DNA of 64,000 nucleotides from CBFDBF01 sp050287965 (GCA_050287965.1 JBNKCX010000029.1:62001-126000), one strand, 5' to 3'. Positions 18,217 to 27,392 are shown, counted from the first letter of the stretch. Notes: generated by a model not told the origin, from the letters alone. Program-made: numbers and translations.

Positions 18217-18831
18217 TTATCCCCCAAGGGGGGCGCTCCAGCCCGGAACCTGGACAAACGGGGAGCCGGTGGCGATTTCCAGGGGTGTTATCAGCAACAT
18301 CCTTAATAACACCAGCACGATCATTACCACCATGGGCGAAAGATCCAGTCCGGAAATGGGAGGAATGATCCGGCGGGCGGGCCGCAGCACCGGTTCGGTG
18401 AGGGTATAAAGCAGGGCGGACGCCGGGTTATAGGCGCCCGGGTTGACCCAGCTCAGAACCACCTGAATCAGAATGGCGATAAGGTAGACGTAGATCAGCA
18501 GGTTGAGCAGCTCGGGTATGGCCCAGGCCAGTGCCAGAAGAAGGTTTCGCGGGATCCCGAGGATTAGGACGATCAGGGCCAGCTCAATCGCCTTCAATAC
18601 CCACATCAAAAGCACCGAGGCGAAATCGATACCCCCCATTCCGGGTATGATGCGACGGATCGGATGCAGGACAGGGGAGGTGACCCGGATAATGAATTGC
18701 GAAAGGGGATTATAAAAATCCGCCCGCACCAGCTGCAGGAGAAAACGCAGCATGACCATCAGGATGTAGGCGCCGAACAGCACCTGGATCAGGAATATCA
18801 GCGGATTGGTGAAGTAGGCGCTTCCCATCAT
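18217..18831 (-). CDS. YggT family membrane protein
   Basis: A 204-residue protein made of two tandem YggT repeats, each with paired hydrophobic segments and the signature NPLSQFIIRVTSPVLHPIRRIIPG or its partner TEPVLRPARRIIPPISGLDLSP. The family is associated with osmotic shock resistance and is encoded beside proC. ATG 18831 overlaps the proC stop (ATGA). Confidence 0.93.
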   Translation of the reverse strand: MMGSAYFTNPLIFLIQVLFGAYILMVMLRFLLQLVRADFYNPLSQFIIRVTSPVLHPIRRIIPGMGGIDFASVLLMWVLKAIELALIVLILGIPRNLLLALAWAIPELLNLLIYVYLIAILIQVVLSWVNPGAYNPASALLYTLTEPVLRPARRIIPPISGLDLSPMVVMIVLVLLRMLLITPLEIATGSPFVQVPGWSAPLGG

Positions 18832-19655
18832 CGGTCTCCAAGCAGCTCGGAGAGTTCTATGGAGCGGTCGCGGGCGTCTTTCAAGGCCTGCGCGAACAGC
18901 TGCCGGAGGCCGCCGCCTTCCAGGGTCTGCAGGGCCCGCTCGGTGGTGCCGCCGGGGGAGGTGACCTTCTGTCGCAGGGTGCTTGTCTCTTCACTGCTCT
19001 CCATCGCCATGCGCGCCGCACCCAGGGCGGTCTGCAGGGTCAGCAGACGGGCCGTATCCTCGGGAAGACCCAGCTCGATGCCGGCTGCTTCAAGGGCTTC
19101 CATGACCAGGAAAAAGTAGGCCGGTCCGCTGCCGGAGAGGGCGGTTACGGCGTCCATCATGGCTTCATCCTCCACCCAGCGGGTGAGGCCGACGGCCCGC
19201 AGGATCGATTCCGCCAGATCCTTCTCCGCGGGGGTTACCCCGGAGCTGGCGTGCAACACCGTGGCACCGGTCCGGATCATGGCGGGGGTGTTGGGCATGG
19301 TGCGAACCAGCGCGGCGCCGCCACCCAGCCAGTTCTGCAGGTGCTGCTCACGTACTCCCGCGGCGATGGAGATCACCAGCGGCCGTCTCTCGGCGATGCT
19401 GGCGGCCAGGCCGCAGGCCACCTCCTTCAGTATCTGGGGCTTGACCGCCAGTACCACCACGTCCGCCAGTTTCACCGCTTCCTCGTTATCATCAGTGATA
19501 CGGATACCGCAGCGTGCCGCCAGGGCGGCTCTTTTTTCGCGGTCGGGATCGCTGGCCCGGATGTGTTCCGGATCATAGCCGTCGGCCACCAGTCCGTTGA
19601 TGAGAGCGGCTGCCATATTCCCGCAACCGATAAAGGCCACTGTTTTTGTTGACAT
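18828..19655 (-). CDS. proC: Pyrroline-5-carboxylate reductase
   Basis: The 275-residue protein has an N-terminal Rossmann motif (VAFIGCGNMAAALINGL), the VVLAVKPQIL strand and the C-terminal signature LSGSGPAYFFLVMEAL with the TSPGGTTERALQ loop. It reduces pyrroline-5-carboxylate to proline with NAD(P)H. ATG 19655 gives the usual length; a TTG six codons upstream is an alternative. Confidence 0.95.
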   Translation of the reverse strand: MSTKTVAFIGCGNMAAALINGLVADGYDPEHIRASDPDREKRAALAARCGIRITDDNEEAVKLADVVVLAVKPQILKEVACGLAASIAERRPLVISIAAGVREQHLQNWLGGGAALVRTMPNTPAMIRTGATVLHASSGVTPAEKDLAESILRAVGLTRWVEDEAMMDAVTALSGSGPAYFFLVMEALEAAGIELGLPEDTARLLTLQTALGAARMAMESSEETSTLRQKVTSPGGTTERALQTLEGGGLRQLFAQALKDARDRSIELSELLGDR

Positions 19656-19746
19656 ATCAGATAGGGTTTTCAAGTTGTTTCACCGGATTGAGGTAAATCA
19701 TATCCAAAAAGCGGATGCTACGCATACCGTGCAACCGGAACCCGGA

Positions 19747-20427
19747 TCAGTTCCGTGGGCCGAAGATTGCGGTACCGATGCGAACGATAGTGGCCCCTTC
19801 GGCGATGGCTGCTTCCAGGTCGTCCGACATGCCCATCGATAAGGTTTCCAGCGGCAGCTCCGGAGTGGCGATAGCGTCCCGCAATTCCCGCAGGCGGCGA
19901 AAGGGGAGGCGCTGTGCCTCCAGATCCTCCGCCGGGGCGGGCAGCGCCATCAGTCCCCGCAGTCGTAAGCGCGGCAGTGCCCCTATTTCCATCACCAGGG
20001 GCAGGGTCTCTTCCACGGCGATACCGCCCTTGCTTCGTTCCCGGTCGATATTGATCTGCAGGCAGATATTCAGGGGGGGCAGCTCGTCGGGGCGCTGTTC
20101 ATTCAGACGCAGCGCCTGTTTAAGTGAGTCAATACTGTGAACCCAGTCAAACTTTTCCGCGATGGGGCGGGTCTTGTTGCTCTGAACACGGCCGATAAAG
20201 TGCCATACAGCATCGATATCCCGAAGTGCATCGATCTTTTCGAGCGCCTCCTGCAGATAGCTTTCGCCGAAATGGGATTGGCCGGCCGCCACCGCCTGGC
20301 GGATCTCCTCCGGAGTGCGGGTCTTACTCACCGCGAGCAGCCGCACGGAGCCGGGTGCGCGAGCATACTGCCGCATCGCCTCATCGATACGCCGGCGTAC
20401 GGTGCTCAGTCGTGACTGAATATCCAT
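19747..20427 (-). CDS. YggS family PLP homeostasis protein
   Basis: The 226-residue protein is an alanine-racemase-like single TIM barrel. The PLP lysine is in LLAVSKTRT and the phosphate-binding end in LSMGMSDDLEAAIAEGATIVRIGTAIFG. The family keeps vitamin B6 balance. ATG 20427 gives family length and leaves 143 bp to the divergent pilT gene; that gap must hold promoters for both directions. Confidence 0.94.
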   Translation of the reverse strand: MDIQSRLSTVRRRIDEAMRQYARAPGSVRLLAVSKTRTPEEIRQAVAAGQSHFGESYLQEALEKIDALRDIDAVWHFIGRVQSNKTRPIAEKFDWVHSIDSLKQALRLNEQRPDELPPLNICLQINIDRERSKGGIAVEETLPLVMEIGALPRLRLRGLMALPAPAEDLEAQRLPFRRLRELRDAIATPELPLETLSMGMSDDLEAAIAEGATIVRIGTAIFGPRN

Positions 20428-20570
20428 ACGATATAGGTCTATACTTTTTTCCCAGGAAACTTCAAAAATGATACATAAGCGATGGATTCCGGGACAAATA
20501 ATACCCTGTGACACGGTCCTGTGGTAAAAAAACAGTTTAGAAGTAGTATGATCCCAGCGGGAGGTATTGA

Positions 20571-21608
20571 ATGGATATTGCTGAGCTGCTTGCTTTCAGC
20601 GTAAAACATAACGCTTCCGACCTGCATCTCTCGGCAGGTCTGCCGCCGATGATTCGTGTGGATGGGGATATTCGGCGAATCAACGTTCCTGCACTCGAAC
20701 ACAAGGTCGTGCACGGGCTTGTCTACGACATCATGAACGACAAGCAGCGCAAAGATTACGAAGAGTTTCTGGAAACCGATTTCTCCTTCGAGATCCCCGG
20801 ACTTGCCCGTTTCCGTGTCAATGCCTTCAACCAGGACCGGGGCGCCAGCGCGGTATTTCGTACCATCCCCTCCAAGGTACTTACCCTGGAAGATCTCGGT
20901 TGTCCCGAAACCTTTAAGGACATCGTTAACGTACCCCGAGGGCTGGTGCTGGTTACCGGACCGACCGGATCCGGAAAGTCCACCACCCTGGCGGCGATGA
21001 TGGATTATAAGAACGACAATGAATATGCCCATATCCTGACCATCGAAGATCCGATCGAATTCGTACACCAGAGTAAGAAGTGTTTGATCAATCAGCGTGA
21101 AGTGCATAGAGATACCCTCGGTTTCGCCGAGGCGTTGCGTTCGGCTCTGCGTGAAGACCCGGACATCATCCTGGTAGGTGAGTTGCGTGATCTGGAGACC
21201 ATCCGCCTGGCGCTTACCGCCGCGGAAACGGGCCATCTGGTGTTTGGAACCCTGCATACCAGTTCGGCGGCGAAGACCATTGACCGCATAATCGACGTGT
21301 TCCCGGCAGGTGAGAAAGCGATGGTGCGTTCCATGTTATCGGAATCACTGCGTTCCGTAATCGCCCAGACGTTGTTGAAAAAGATAGGTGGTGGCCGTAC
21401 CGCCGCCTGGGAGATCATGGTGGGCACGCCCGCGATCCGCAATCTGATTCGTGAGGACAAGGTGGCGCAGATGTATTCAGCCATCCAGACCGGTCAGGCT
21501 ATCGGTATGCAGACGCTGGATCAGCATCTGCAGGAACTGGTGAAGAAGGGGATGGTCAGTCGTCTTGATGCGCGTACCAAGGCGACCAATAAGGATATAT
21601 TCGTATAA
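20571..21608 (+). CDS. pilT: Type IV pilus retraction ATPase PilT
   Basis: The 345-residue hexameric ATPase has Walker A GPTGSGKST, the acidic Asp box, Walker B EDPDIILVGELRD, His box and the C-terminal retraction signature AIRNLIREDKVAQM. It powers pilus depolymerisation during twitching. A strong GGGAGGT site precedes ATG 20571. pilU follows after 68 bp. Confidence 0.97.
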   Translation: MDIAELLAFSVKHNASDLHLSAGLPPMIRVDGDIRRINVPALEHKVVHGLVYDIMNDKQRKDYEEFLETDFSFEIPGLARFRVNAFNQDRGASAVFRTIPSKVLTLEDLGCPETFKDIVNVPRGLVLVTGPTGSGKSTTLAAMMDYKNDNEYAHILTIEDPIEFVHQSKKCLINQREVHRDTLGFAEALRSALREDPDIILVGELRDLETIRLALTAAETGHLVFGTLHTSSAAKTIDRIIDVFPAGEKAMVRSMLSESLRSVIAQTLLKKIGGGRTAAWEIMVGTPAIRNLIREDKVAQMYSAIQTGQAIGMQTLDQHLQELVKKGMVSRLDARTKATNKDIFV

Positions 21609-21676
21609 CCGCTTTTATGGCATTGATTCGTTTGCAGATGCTCAGAAAGCACTAAGAGCGATCGCTGGAGAAAAGG

Positions 21677-22813
21677 ATGGATTTCACAAGTTTGTTGAAG
21701 CTGATGGTGGAGAAAAAGGCCTCGGACCTTTTTATCACGGTCGCCATGCCCCCCAGCATCAAGGTGCATGGTCGCCTCATGCCGGTATCGAAAACCAAAT
21801 TGACGGAAGAACAGACGCGGGAACTGGTGTACGGTCTGATGACGCCGGCTCAGCGCGAGGAGTTTGTCAACACCAAGGAGTGTAATTTCGGATTCGGTAC
21901 CAAGGAGGTCGGTCGCTTCCGTGTCAGCGCCTTCGTGCAGCGGGATTCGGTGGGGATGGTGCTGCGGCGCATCGAAAGCTATATCCCGGAGATCGAGTCC
22001 CTGCTCCTGCCGCCCATAATTAAAGATCTGGCGATGACCAAACGCGGGCTGGTGATCTTTGTCGGTGCCACCGGTACCGGTAAGTCCACCTCTCTCGCCG
22101 CAATGCTGGGATACCGCAACAAGAACAGTACCGGCCATATCATCACCATTGAGGACCCCATCGAATTCACCCATAGCCATGCCGGCTGCATCGTGACTCA
22201 GCGCGAGGTGGGTATCGATACGGAATCCTATGAGGTGGCGCTAAAGAATACCTTGCGGCAGGCGCCGGATGTGATCCTTATCGGCGAAATCCGCACCCGC
22301 GAAACCATGGACCACGCCATCGCGTTTGCCGAGACCGGTCATCTCTGTCTGTCCACCCTGCACGCCAATAACGCCAACCAGGCACTGGATCGTATTATCA
22401 ACTTCTTCCCTGAAGACCGGCGCGACCAGGTGTTCATGGACCTTTCGTTGAACCTCCGGGGTATCGTGGCCCAGCAGCTTATCCGGCGTCCGGACGGTAA
22501 GAGCCGGCGTCCGGTGACGGAGATTCTGATCAATACGCCGCTGGCGTCCGATCTGATCCGCAAGGGTGAAGTGGACAAGCTGAAAGAGCTCATGAAGCGT
22601 TCCACGGAACACGGCATGATGACCTTCGACCAGGCCCTCTATAATCTCTATCAGGAAGGTGAGATCACCTACGACGATGCCGTTCTGCACGCCGACTCCG
22701 CTAACGAAGTGCGGCTCATGATCAAGCTCGGCAGCGGTAACCTGGAGTCCTATTCGTCGAAGATGGAGAACGTGTCGCTGATGGCGGACGAGGATTACGC
22801 CGGAAATATCTGA
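21677..22813 (+). CDS. pilU: Type IV pilus ATPase PilU
   Basis: The 378-residue PilT paralogue has Walker A GATGTGKST, the Walker B region APDVILIGEIRTRE and the PilU-type C-terminal extension (SKMENVSLMADEDYAG). PilU assists PilT in force-dependent retraction. Its last 19 bases overlap the 3' end of the convergent flavoprotein gene. GGAGAAAAGG precedes the start. Confidence 0.96.
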   Translation: MDFTSLLKLMVEKKASDLFITVAMPPSIKVHGRLMPVSKTKLTEEQTRELVYGLMTPAQREEFVNTKECNFGFGTKEVGRFRVSAFVQRDSVGMVLRRIESYIPEIESLLLPPIIKDLAMTKRGLVIFVGATGTGKSTSLAAMLGYRNKNSTGHIITIEDPIEFTHSHAGCIVTQREVGIDTESYEVALKNTLRQAPDVILIGEIRTRETMDHAIAFAETGHLCLSTLHANNANQALDRIINFFPEDRRDQVFMDLSLNLRGIVAQQLIRRPDGKSRRPVTEILINTPLASDLIRKGEVDKLKELMKRSTEHGMMTFDQALYNLYQEGEITYDDAVLHADSANEVRLMIKLGSGNLESYSSKMENVSLMADEDYAGNI

Positions 22814-23679
22814 GCGGCGTCAAACACCGGTCCGTCAACGCACACCCGCTTCATGCTGGTGCCGTGTTCTTCCGTCACCGCCACTACGCAGCCGGCACAG
22901 CCACCCACTCCACAGGCCATGAACTCCTCCAGAGATACCTGGCAGGGCAGGCTGTAGCCGCGCGCAAGGGCGGCAACCGCCGCCAGCATCGGGTGCGGGC
23001 CGCAGGCAAAGACCTCCACCTTCCGTCGTTCCGTCTCGGTCAGGTCGTCAAGCCAGTGTCTGGCGAGGTCGGTGACAAAGCCGTTGAAGCAGCCGTCGTA
23101 CCCCTGCAGGCTGGTGAGACGCGCGGGTATGTTCCACTGTTCCAGCAACGCCAGGGAAGCGGTGGCCTCCGGGGGTAGACCGGCGACCGCCATGCGGGAG
23201 GGGGTGACGGAAAACGGAAACGGCAGTTCCGAACCGAGAATGGCAAACGGCTTGTGGCTTGCGGAATCCCGCATGGATTCCGCCAGATACAGTATCGGCG
23301 GCATACCTATACCACCACCGATCAGCAACGGCCGGGGGCGGTCATTATGGAGTTGGAAGGGGTTGCCGATTGGGCCGAGCACGCTGACGGTCTCACCCGG
23401 TCGGCGTGCGGCGAGCAGGGCGGTTCCTTCGCCCGCAACTTTATAAAGTATTTCTACCCAGCCCTCCGTTGCGGAAACCCGCAATAGAGAGAGGGGCCGC
23501 CGAAGGGGCCGCGACGGATCGCACTGCAGATGAACGAAATTTCCGGGCCGGGCTTGGCGGGCGCATTCCGGCGCCTGCAGACGCAACATATATTGGCTTC
23601 CCGCAAAAGACTGGTGGGAAAGGATCGTCGCTTCTTCCAAAAACAGCGTGTCGCGGTGGGTTCTGTCGCTAGCAATCAT
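22795..23679 (-). CDS. PyrK-type dihydroorotate dehydrogenase electron transfer subunit
   Basis: The 294-residue protein has an FAD-binding ferredoxin-reductase-like N-domain (RPLRRPLSLLRV), an NAD-binding domain (LLIGGGIGMPPILYLAE, FACGPHPML) and a C-terminal 2Fe-2S cysteine cluster MACGVGGCAGCVVAV. PyrK passes electrons between PyrD type 1B and NAD+. No pyrD lies nearby, so the partner is unknown; the neighbouring pyr genes support a pyrimidine role. It overlaps pilU convergently by 19 bases. Confidence 0.88.
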   Translation of the reverse strand: MIASDRTHRDTLFLEEATILSHQSFAGSQYMLRLQAPECARQARPGNFVHLQCDPSRPLRRPLSLLRVSATEGWVEILYKVAGEGTALLAARRPGETVSVLGPIGNPFQLHNDRPRPLLIGGGIGMPPILYLAESMRDSASHKPFAILGSELPFPFSVTPSRMAVAGLPPEATASLALLEQWNIPARLTSLQGYDGCFNGFVTDLARHWLDDLTETERRKVEVFACGPHPMLAAVAALARGYSLPCQVSLEEFMACGVGGCAGCVVAVTEEHGTSMKRVCVDGPVFDAAQIFPA

Positions 23680-23754
23680 ACGGGTTGTGGGGCCGGAAGT
23701 CGGTGGTCTGCATCATGATAAACGGTTATTTCCAGGTGTCCGCTAAAGGGTGGA

Positions 23755-25032
23755 CTATTTTTCAAAGACGATTTTACCGTCCAGAAGGGTATGGGTGACC
23801 CGGCCGGTAAACTCCCAGCCCAGGAAGGGTGTATTGCATCCGTGGCTGACCATCTCGTCAGCTTTCAGTATCCAGTGTTCGTTGGGATCGAAGATGCAGA
23901 CATCGGCGACGGCGCCGATCGCGAGGCGCCCCAGCGGCAGGCCGAGGATATCAGCCGGTCCGCTGGTCAACCGGGCGATGGCGTCGCTCAGGGGCAGGAC
24001 GCCTTCCTGCACCAGCTTCAGGGTCAACGGCAGGAGGGTTTCCAGGGCCGAGACGCCCGGGGCGGTGGAGGGGAACGGCGCCTCCTTGGCATCCGGTTCA
24101 TGGGGCTGGTGATCCGAGCAAATGGCACTGATCACACCCTCCGCGACACCTTTGCGCAGCAGATCCCGGTCGGTGAGGCTGCGCAGCGGCGGGATGACGT
24201 GGCAGTTGCTGTCAAAATCGGTGAGATCCATCTCCGTCAGGTGCAACTGGTGCGCGGAGACATCCGCGCTCACCGGCAGCCGGTCCTGGCGCGCCCGCTG
24301 TACCATGCGAACCGCGCTGCCGCAGGAAAGGCCGCGGAAATGGATATGGCAGCCGGTATGGGCGGCCAGTGCGACGTCCCGGGCGACCGCCACGGTTTCC
24401 GCCGCTTCGGGGATTCCCGGCAGGCCGAGTCGCAGGCCGACAGGTCCCTCATGGGCACAGCCGTTGTCCCGCAGGTGATAATCCTCCGGAGGGAGGAAAA
24501 CGGTGATGCCGAAGGTTGCGGCATATTCCAGCGCCCGCCTCTCCACCAGGGTGCTCGCCAGCGGCCGGCGGCCGTTCGTCACTGCGGCGCAGCGGGCCTT
24601 TTTCAGGGCGGCCATCTCGGCCAGCTCCTCACCCTTGAGTCCCTTGGTAAGGGCGCCGATCGGTAGCACCCTGGCTTTCCCCTCATGTTCCGCACGGCGA
24701 TAGATGAGGGTGGCCACCGCTGGTGAGTCGATAACCGGATTGGTATCCGGCGGACAGCAGAGGGTGGTGATGCCGCTCTTGGCGGCGGCAGCGGTTTCAC
24801 TGGCGATGGTGCCTTTGTGCTCCTCGCCGGGTTCCCGCATGTGCGCGCACAGATCCACCAGACCGGGGCAGACGATCTGATTGCCGGCATCGATGGTGAT
24901 CTCCGCCGTAAACCCGGGTGGAGCATCACCGATTCCGCAGACCCGGCCGTCGGCGATAAACAGGTCCAGAAGATCGTCCACGCCGTTGGCGGGGTCGATG
25001 AGGCGGCCGTTTTTGATGTGGATACCTCTCAT
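23755..25032 (-). CDS. Dihydroorotase-like protein PyrC' (probably non-catalytic)
   Basis: A 425-residue amidohydrolase-fold protein of dihydroorotase type I length. The usual D-x-H-x-H metal motif reads DLCAHMREPG, so the first histidine is cysteine. The segments that normally supply the later Asp and His ligands read VTNGRRPLA and FLPPEDYH. SAHQLHLTE and SDHQPHEP are retained. This fits PyrC'/PyrX of pseudomonads, an inactive subunit that stabilises aspartate transcarbamoylase (established knowledge). ATG 25032 overlaps the pyrB stop by four bases. Confidence 0.9.
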   Translation of the reverse strand: MRGIHIKNGRLIDPANGVDDLLDLFIADGRVCGIGDAPPGFTAEITIDAGNQIVCPGLVDLCAHMREPGEEHKGTIASETAAAAKSGITTLCCPPDTNPVIDSPAVATLIYRRAEHEGKARVLPIGALTKGLKGEELAEMAALKKARCAAVTNGRRPLASTLVERRALEYAATFGITVFLPPEDYHLRDNGCAHEGPVGLRLGLPGIPEAAETVAVARDVALAAHTGCHIHFRGLSCGSAVRMVQRARQDRLPVSADVSAHQLHLTEMDLTDFDSNCHVIPPLRSLTDRDLLRKGVAEGVISAICSDHQPHEPDAKEAPFPSTAPGVSALETLLPLTLKLVQEGVLPLSDAIARLTSGPADILGLPLGRLAIGAVADVCIFDPNEHWILKADEMVSHGCNTPFLGWEFTGRVTHTLLDGKIVFEK

Positions 25033-26018
25033 CTCCTCTTCGTCCCGGGTTTGTTCGTCTGCATGGTCATGGACATGACCGCCATGCGTACCGCTATTCC
25101 GAAGCTGACCTGCTGCAGGATCACGGAACGGGGTCCGTCGGCCACCGATGAGTCCATTTCCACCCCGCGATTTATGGGGCCCGGATGCATGACAATGGCA
25201 TCCGGTTGGGCGACCTCCAGCCGTTCATCCGTCAGACCGAAGAGCTGGAAGTACTCGTGTTCGCTGGGCAGCAGGGCGCTCCCCATCCGTTCCCGCTGCA
25301 GTCGCAGCATGATAATGACATCCGCACCGCTGATCCCCTGCTCGAGGTCATGGAAGACCTTGACCCCCAGGCTGGATACGTCCGCAGGCAGCAGGGTGAT
25401 AGGGGCGATGACCCGCACCTCCGCCGCGCCCAGGGTATTCAGTGCCAGGATCTGGGAGCGGGCGACGCGAGAGTGCAGGATGTCGCCCACAATGGCGACG
25501 CGTAACCCCTGGAATTCCCCTTTGTGACGCCGGATAGTGAACATATCCAGCATTGCCTGGGTGGGGTGGGAATGCCGTCCGTCACCCCCGTTGATAACGC
25601 TGATATGGGACGCCGCATGCTGGGCGATGAAATGGGCGGCTCCGCTGTCCGAGTGGCGTACCACGAACATATCCACATGCATCGCCTCCAGGTTACGGAG
25701 GGTGTCCAGGAGGGTTTCCCCTTTGGTGGTGGATGAGGTTCCGATATTCAGACTCAAAACGTCCGCCGACAGCCGTTTCGCCGCCAGTTCAAAGGTGGTG
25801 CGGGTTCGGGTACTGGTTTCGAAAAAGAGATTGGTGATGACCTTGCCGCGCAACAGCGGGACTTTTTTTACGGTTCGCTCCGAAACGCCGGTGAAGGATT
25901 CCGCGGTATCCAGAATCTCTGTCAGCAGATCCTTGCTCAGGCCATCAATAGTAAGGAAGTGGCGGAGGCGCCCATTTTCATCAAGCTGGATGTTGTGCTT
26001 TTTTTCCGCCGTGCTCAC
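25029..26018 (-). CDS. pyrB: Aspartate carbamoyltransferase catalytic subunit
   Basis: The 329-residue enzyme has the carbamoyl-phosphate loop FFETSTRTRTTFELAA, the SSTTKGETLLDT loop and VMHPGPINRGVEM. It condenses carbamoyl phosphate with aspartate. GTG 26018 is chosen because it gives the same short leader as pseudomonad PyrB; a TTG six codons upstream is possible. The downstream coupled PyrC' suggests a dodecameric PyrB-PyrC' complex and no PyrI is seen. Confidence 0.94.
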   Translation of the reverse strand: MSTAEKKHNIQLDENGRLRHFLTIDGLSKDLLTEILDTAESFTGVSERTVKKVPLLRGKVITNLFFETSTRTRTTFELAAKRLSADVLSLNIGTSSTTKGETLLDTLRNLEAMHVDMFVVRHSDSGAAHFIAQHAASHISVINGGDGRHSHPTQAMLDMFTIRRHKGEFQGLRVAIVGDILHSRVARSQILALNTLGAAEVRVIAPITLLPADVSSLGVKVFHDLEQGISGADVIIMLRLQRERMGSALLPSEHEYFQLFGLTDERLEVAQPDAIVMHPGPINRGVEMDSSVADGPRSVILQQVSFGIAVRMAVMSMTMQTNKPGTKRR

Positions 26019-26155
26019 TCTGGAGGTCCGCCCCAATTCAGACCTGGATGTCCCGTAGATGAATGTCCGGCATAGTATAGTCGTTCAGCGGGCTCGGCTC
26101 TACGGAAATTCTTCCCCGCTTGTGCTCTCATCTGCAGAACAATCATCCGCATGGT

Positions 26156-26701
26156 TCAATCCGCGCTGCGCGCTTCCTGTTTGGATTGTCCGATCACCAG
26201 CGTCAGGGGATCGGGCCCGGTCAGCGTGATATGTTGATCCAGACTCAGTGGGGGGCGTACGCCGACCACGTTCGGCTGAATCGGAAGCTCTCTGCCGCCG
26301 CGTTCCACCAGGGTTACCAGCGTAATGGATGCGGGCCGTCCGTAATCGAATATCTCGTTCATGGCCGCGCGTATGGTACGGCCGGTCTGCAGCACGTCAT
26401 CCACCAGGATGATGTGCTGGTCGTCGACCGGAAACGGTATGGAAGAGGGGTGTACCTGAGGGTTCATGCCGATACGGGTGAAATCGTCCCGGTAAAAAGA
26501 GATATCCAGGGTCCCCAGGGGTTCCTCGACAGCGAGCAGTCTGTGCAGCCGTTCCGCCAGCCAGGCGCCGCCGGTGTGGATGCCGATCATTACCGGCCGG
26601 GAAATTCCCTGCATCTCAAGCCGTGTTTTCAACGCCTGCAGCATCTCATCGATCAGGCGATCGATTTCCTCATCCTGCATAAAGATGTTACTTGTATTCA
26701 C
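26156..26701 (-). CDS. pyrR: Bifunctional pyrimidine regulator / uracil phosphoribosyltransferase PyrR
   Basis: A 181-residue PRTase-fold protein with the PRPP loop IILVDDVLQTGRTIRAAM and the typical PyrR C-terminus (GVRPPLSLDQHITLTG). In Gram-positives PyrR binds pyr mRNA; in pseudomonads it is a cotranscribed regulator. The GTG start at 26701 lies next to the edge of an inverted-repeat element; an AGAGG inside the element terminus is 8 bases before GTG and could serve as ribosome site. An ATG at 26680 is the alternative. Confidence 0.92.
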   Translation of the reverse strand: MNTSNIFMQDEEIDRLIDEMLQALKTRLEMQGISRPVMIGIHTGGAWLAERLHRLLAVEEPLGTLDISFYRDDFTRIGMNPQVHPSSIPFPVDDQHIILVDDVLQTGRTIRAAMNEIFDYGRPASITLVTLVERGGRELPIQPNVVGVRPPLSLDQHITLTGPDPLTLVIGQSKQEARSAD

Positions 26702-26703
26702 TA

Positions 26704-26980
26704 AAGGAGCCTCTGATTAAGTCCATGGTGGCCGAGACGCTGCCTTTGCGTCTTGAGATGCAAGGCGGCTTGCGCAGCTAACGGCCCATCCCTTAGCAAG
26801 CGAGCCAACGCCGCAGATCTGGCGCAAAGGCGCGTCCCGAAGGGTTTGCGCCAACTGGCGCGCTCGCTGTGTTGCGGCGCTTGCCGTATAGCTATGGCAT
26901 GCGGCCTGCGCGCCGCGCCTTGCGATCATCGCCATTTGGACACAAACTCGGTTCATCAGCGACTTGATCAGAGGCTCCTT
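26704..26980. mobile_element. MITE-like element with 20-bp terminal inverted repeats
   Basis: The 277-bp stretch is bounded by near-perfect inverted repeats: AAGGAGCCTCTGATTAAGTC at 26704-26723 and its complement at 26961-26980, 19 of 20 matching. There is no transposase. The minus-strand open frame inside (26717-26956) is rich in Ala/Arg/Gln and looks spurious. The right terminus supplies the last codons and the TGA of ruvX, and the left edge touches the pyrR start. TA dinucleotides flank both ends and may be a target duplication, but this is not certain. Confidence 0.75.
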
Positions 26981-27366
26981 AGCCAGGTTTCCAGAATCAG
27001 CTTGGCGGCCATAGCGTCGATCTCCTCGATGCGCCGCGGTTTTCGACCGATCTCCCCTTTTGCGGCCAACGAGGTGAGCCGCTCATCCACCAGATGTACA
27101 GGCAGATGATAACGGCCCTCCAACTGTCGCGCAAAGCGACGTGCCTGGGGGGCGGGTTCGGCCTCGGTGTCATCCATGTTGAACGGCAACCCCACCACCA
27201 GCGCTTCCGGCTCCCAGGTCTTGATCAAGCGGCTGATTCCCTCCCAATCCGGATGTTGCCGGACGGCACGCAGGGTCTCCAGCGGTGAAGCGGTTCCGGT
27301 CAGCGTCTGTCCGACCGCAACGCCGATCTTGGCGGGGCCAAAATCAAAACCGAGAAGTGTTCCCAT
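26968..27366 (-). CDS. ruvX: Holliday junction resolvase-like protein RuvX (YqgF)
   Basis: The 132-residue RNase H-like protein has the N-terminal LLGFDFGPAKIGVAVG strand-loop, VVGLPFNMDDTE and the C-terminal DERLTSLAAKGE motif with the acidic DAMAAKLILE helix. It takes part in 16S rRNA 5'-end maturation or junction processing. The final residues (RSL) and stop codon are encoded by the terminal repeat of the adjacent inverted-repeat element, slightly shorter than the E. coli protein. Confidence 0.93.
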   Translation of the reverse strand: MGTLLGFDFGPAKIGVAVGQTLTGTASPLETLRAVRQHPDWEGISRLIKTWEPEALVVGLPFNMDDTEAEPAPQARRFARQLEGRYHLPVHLVDERLTSLAAKGEIGRKPRRIEEIDAMAAKLILETWLRSL

Positions 27367-27392
27367 CCTGAGATATCAGTAAGTCATCCGTA

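Noticed and set aside
26717..26956. Minus-strand small ORF inside the inverted-repeat element
   Set aside because: Ala/Arg/Gln-rich product without a domain or ribosome site; probably a by-product of the element sequence.
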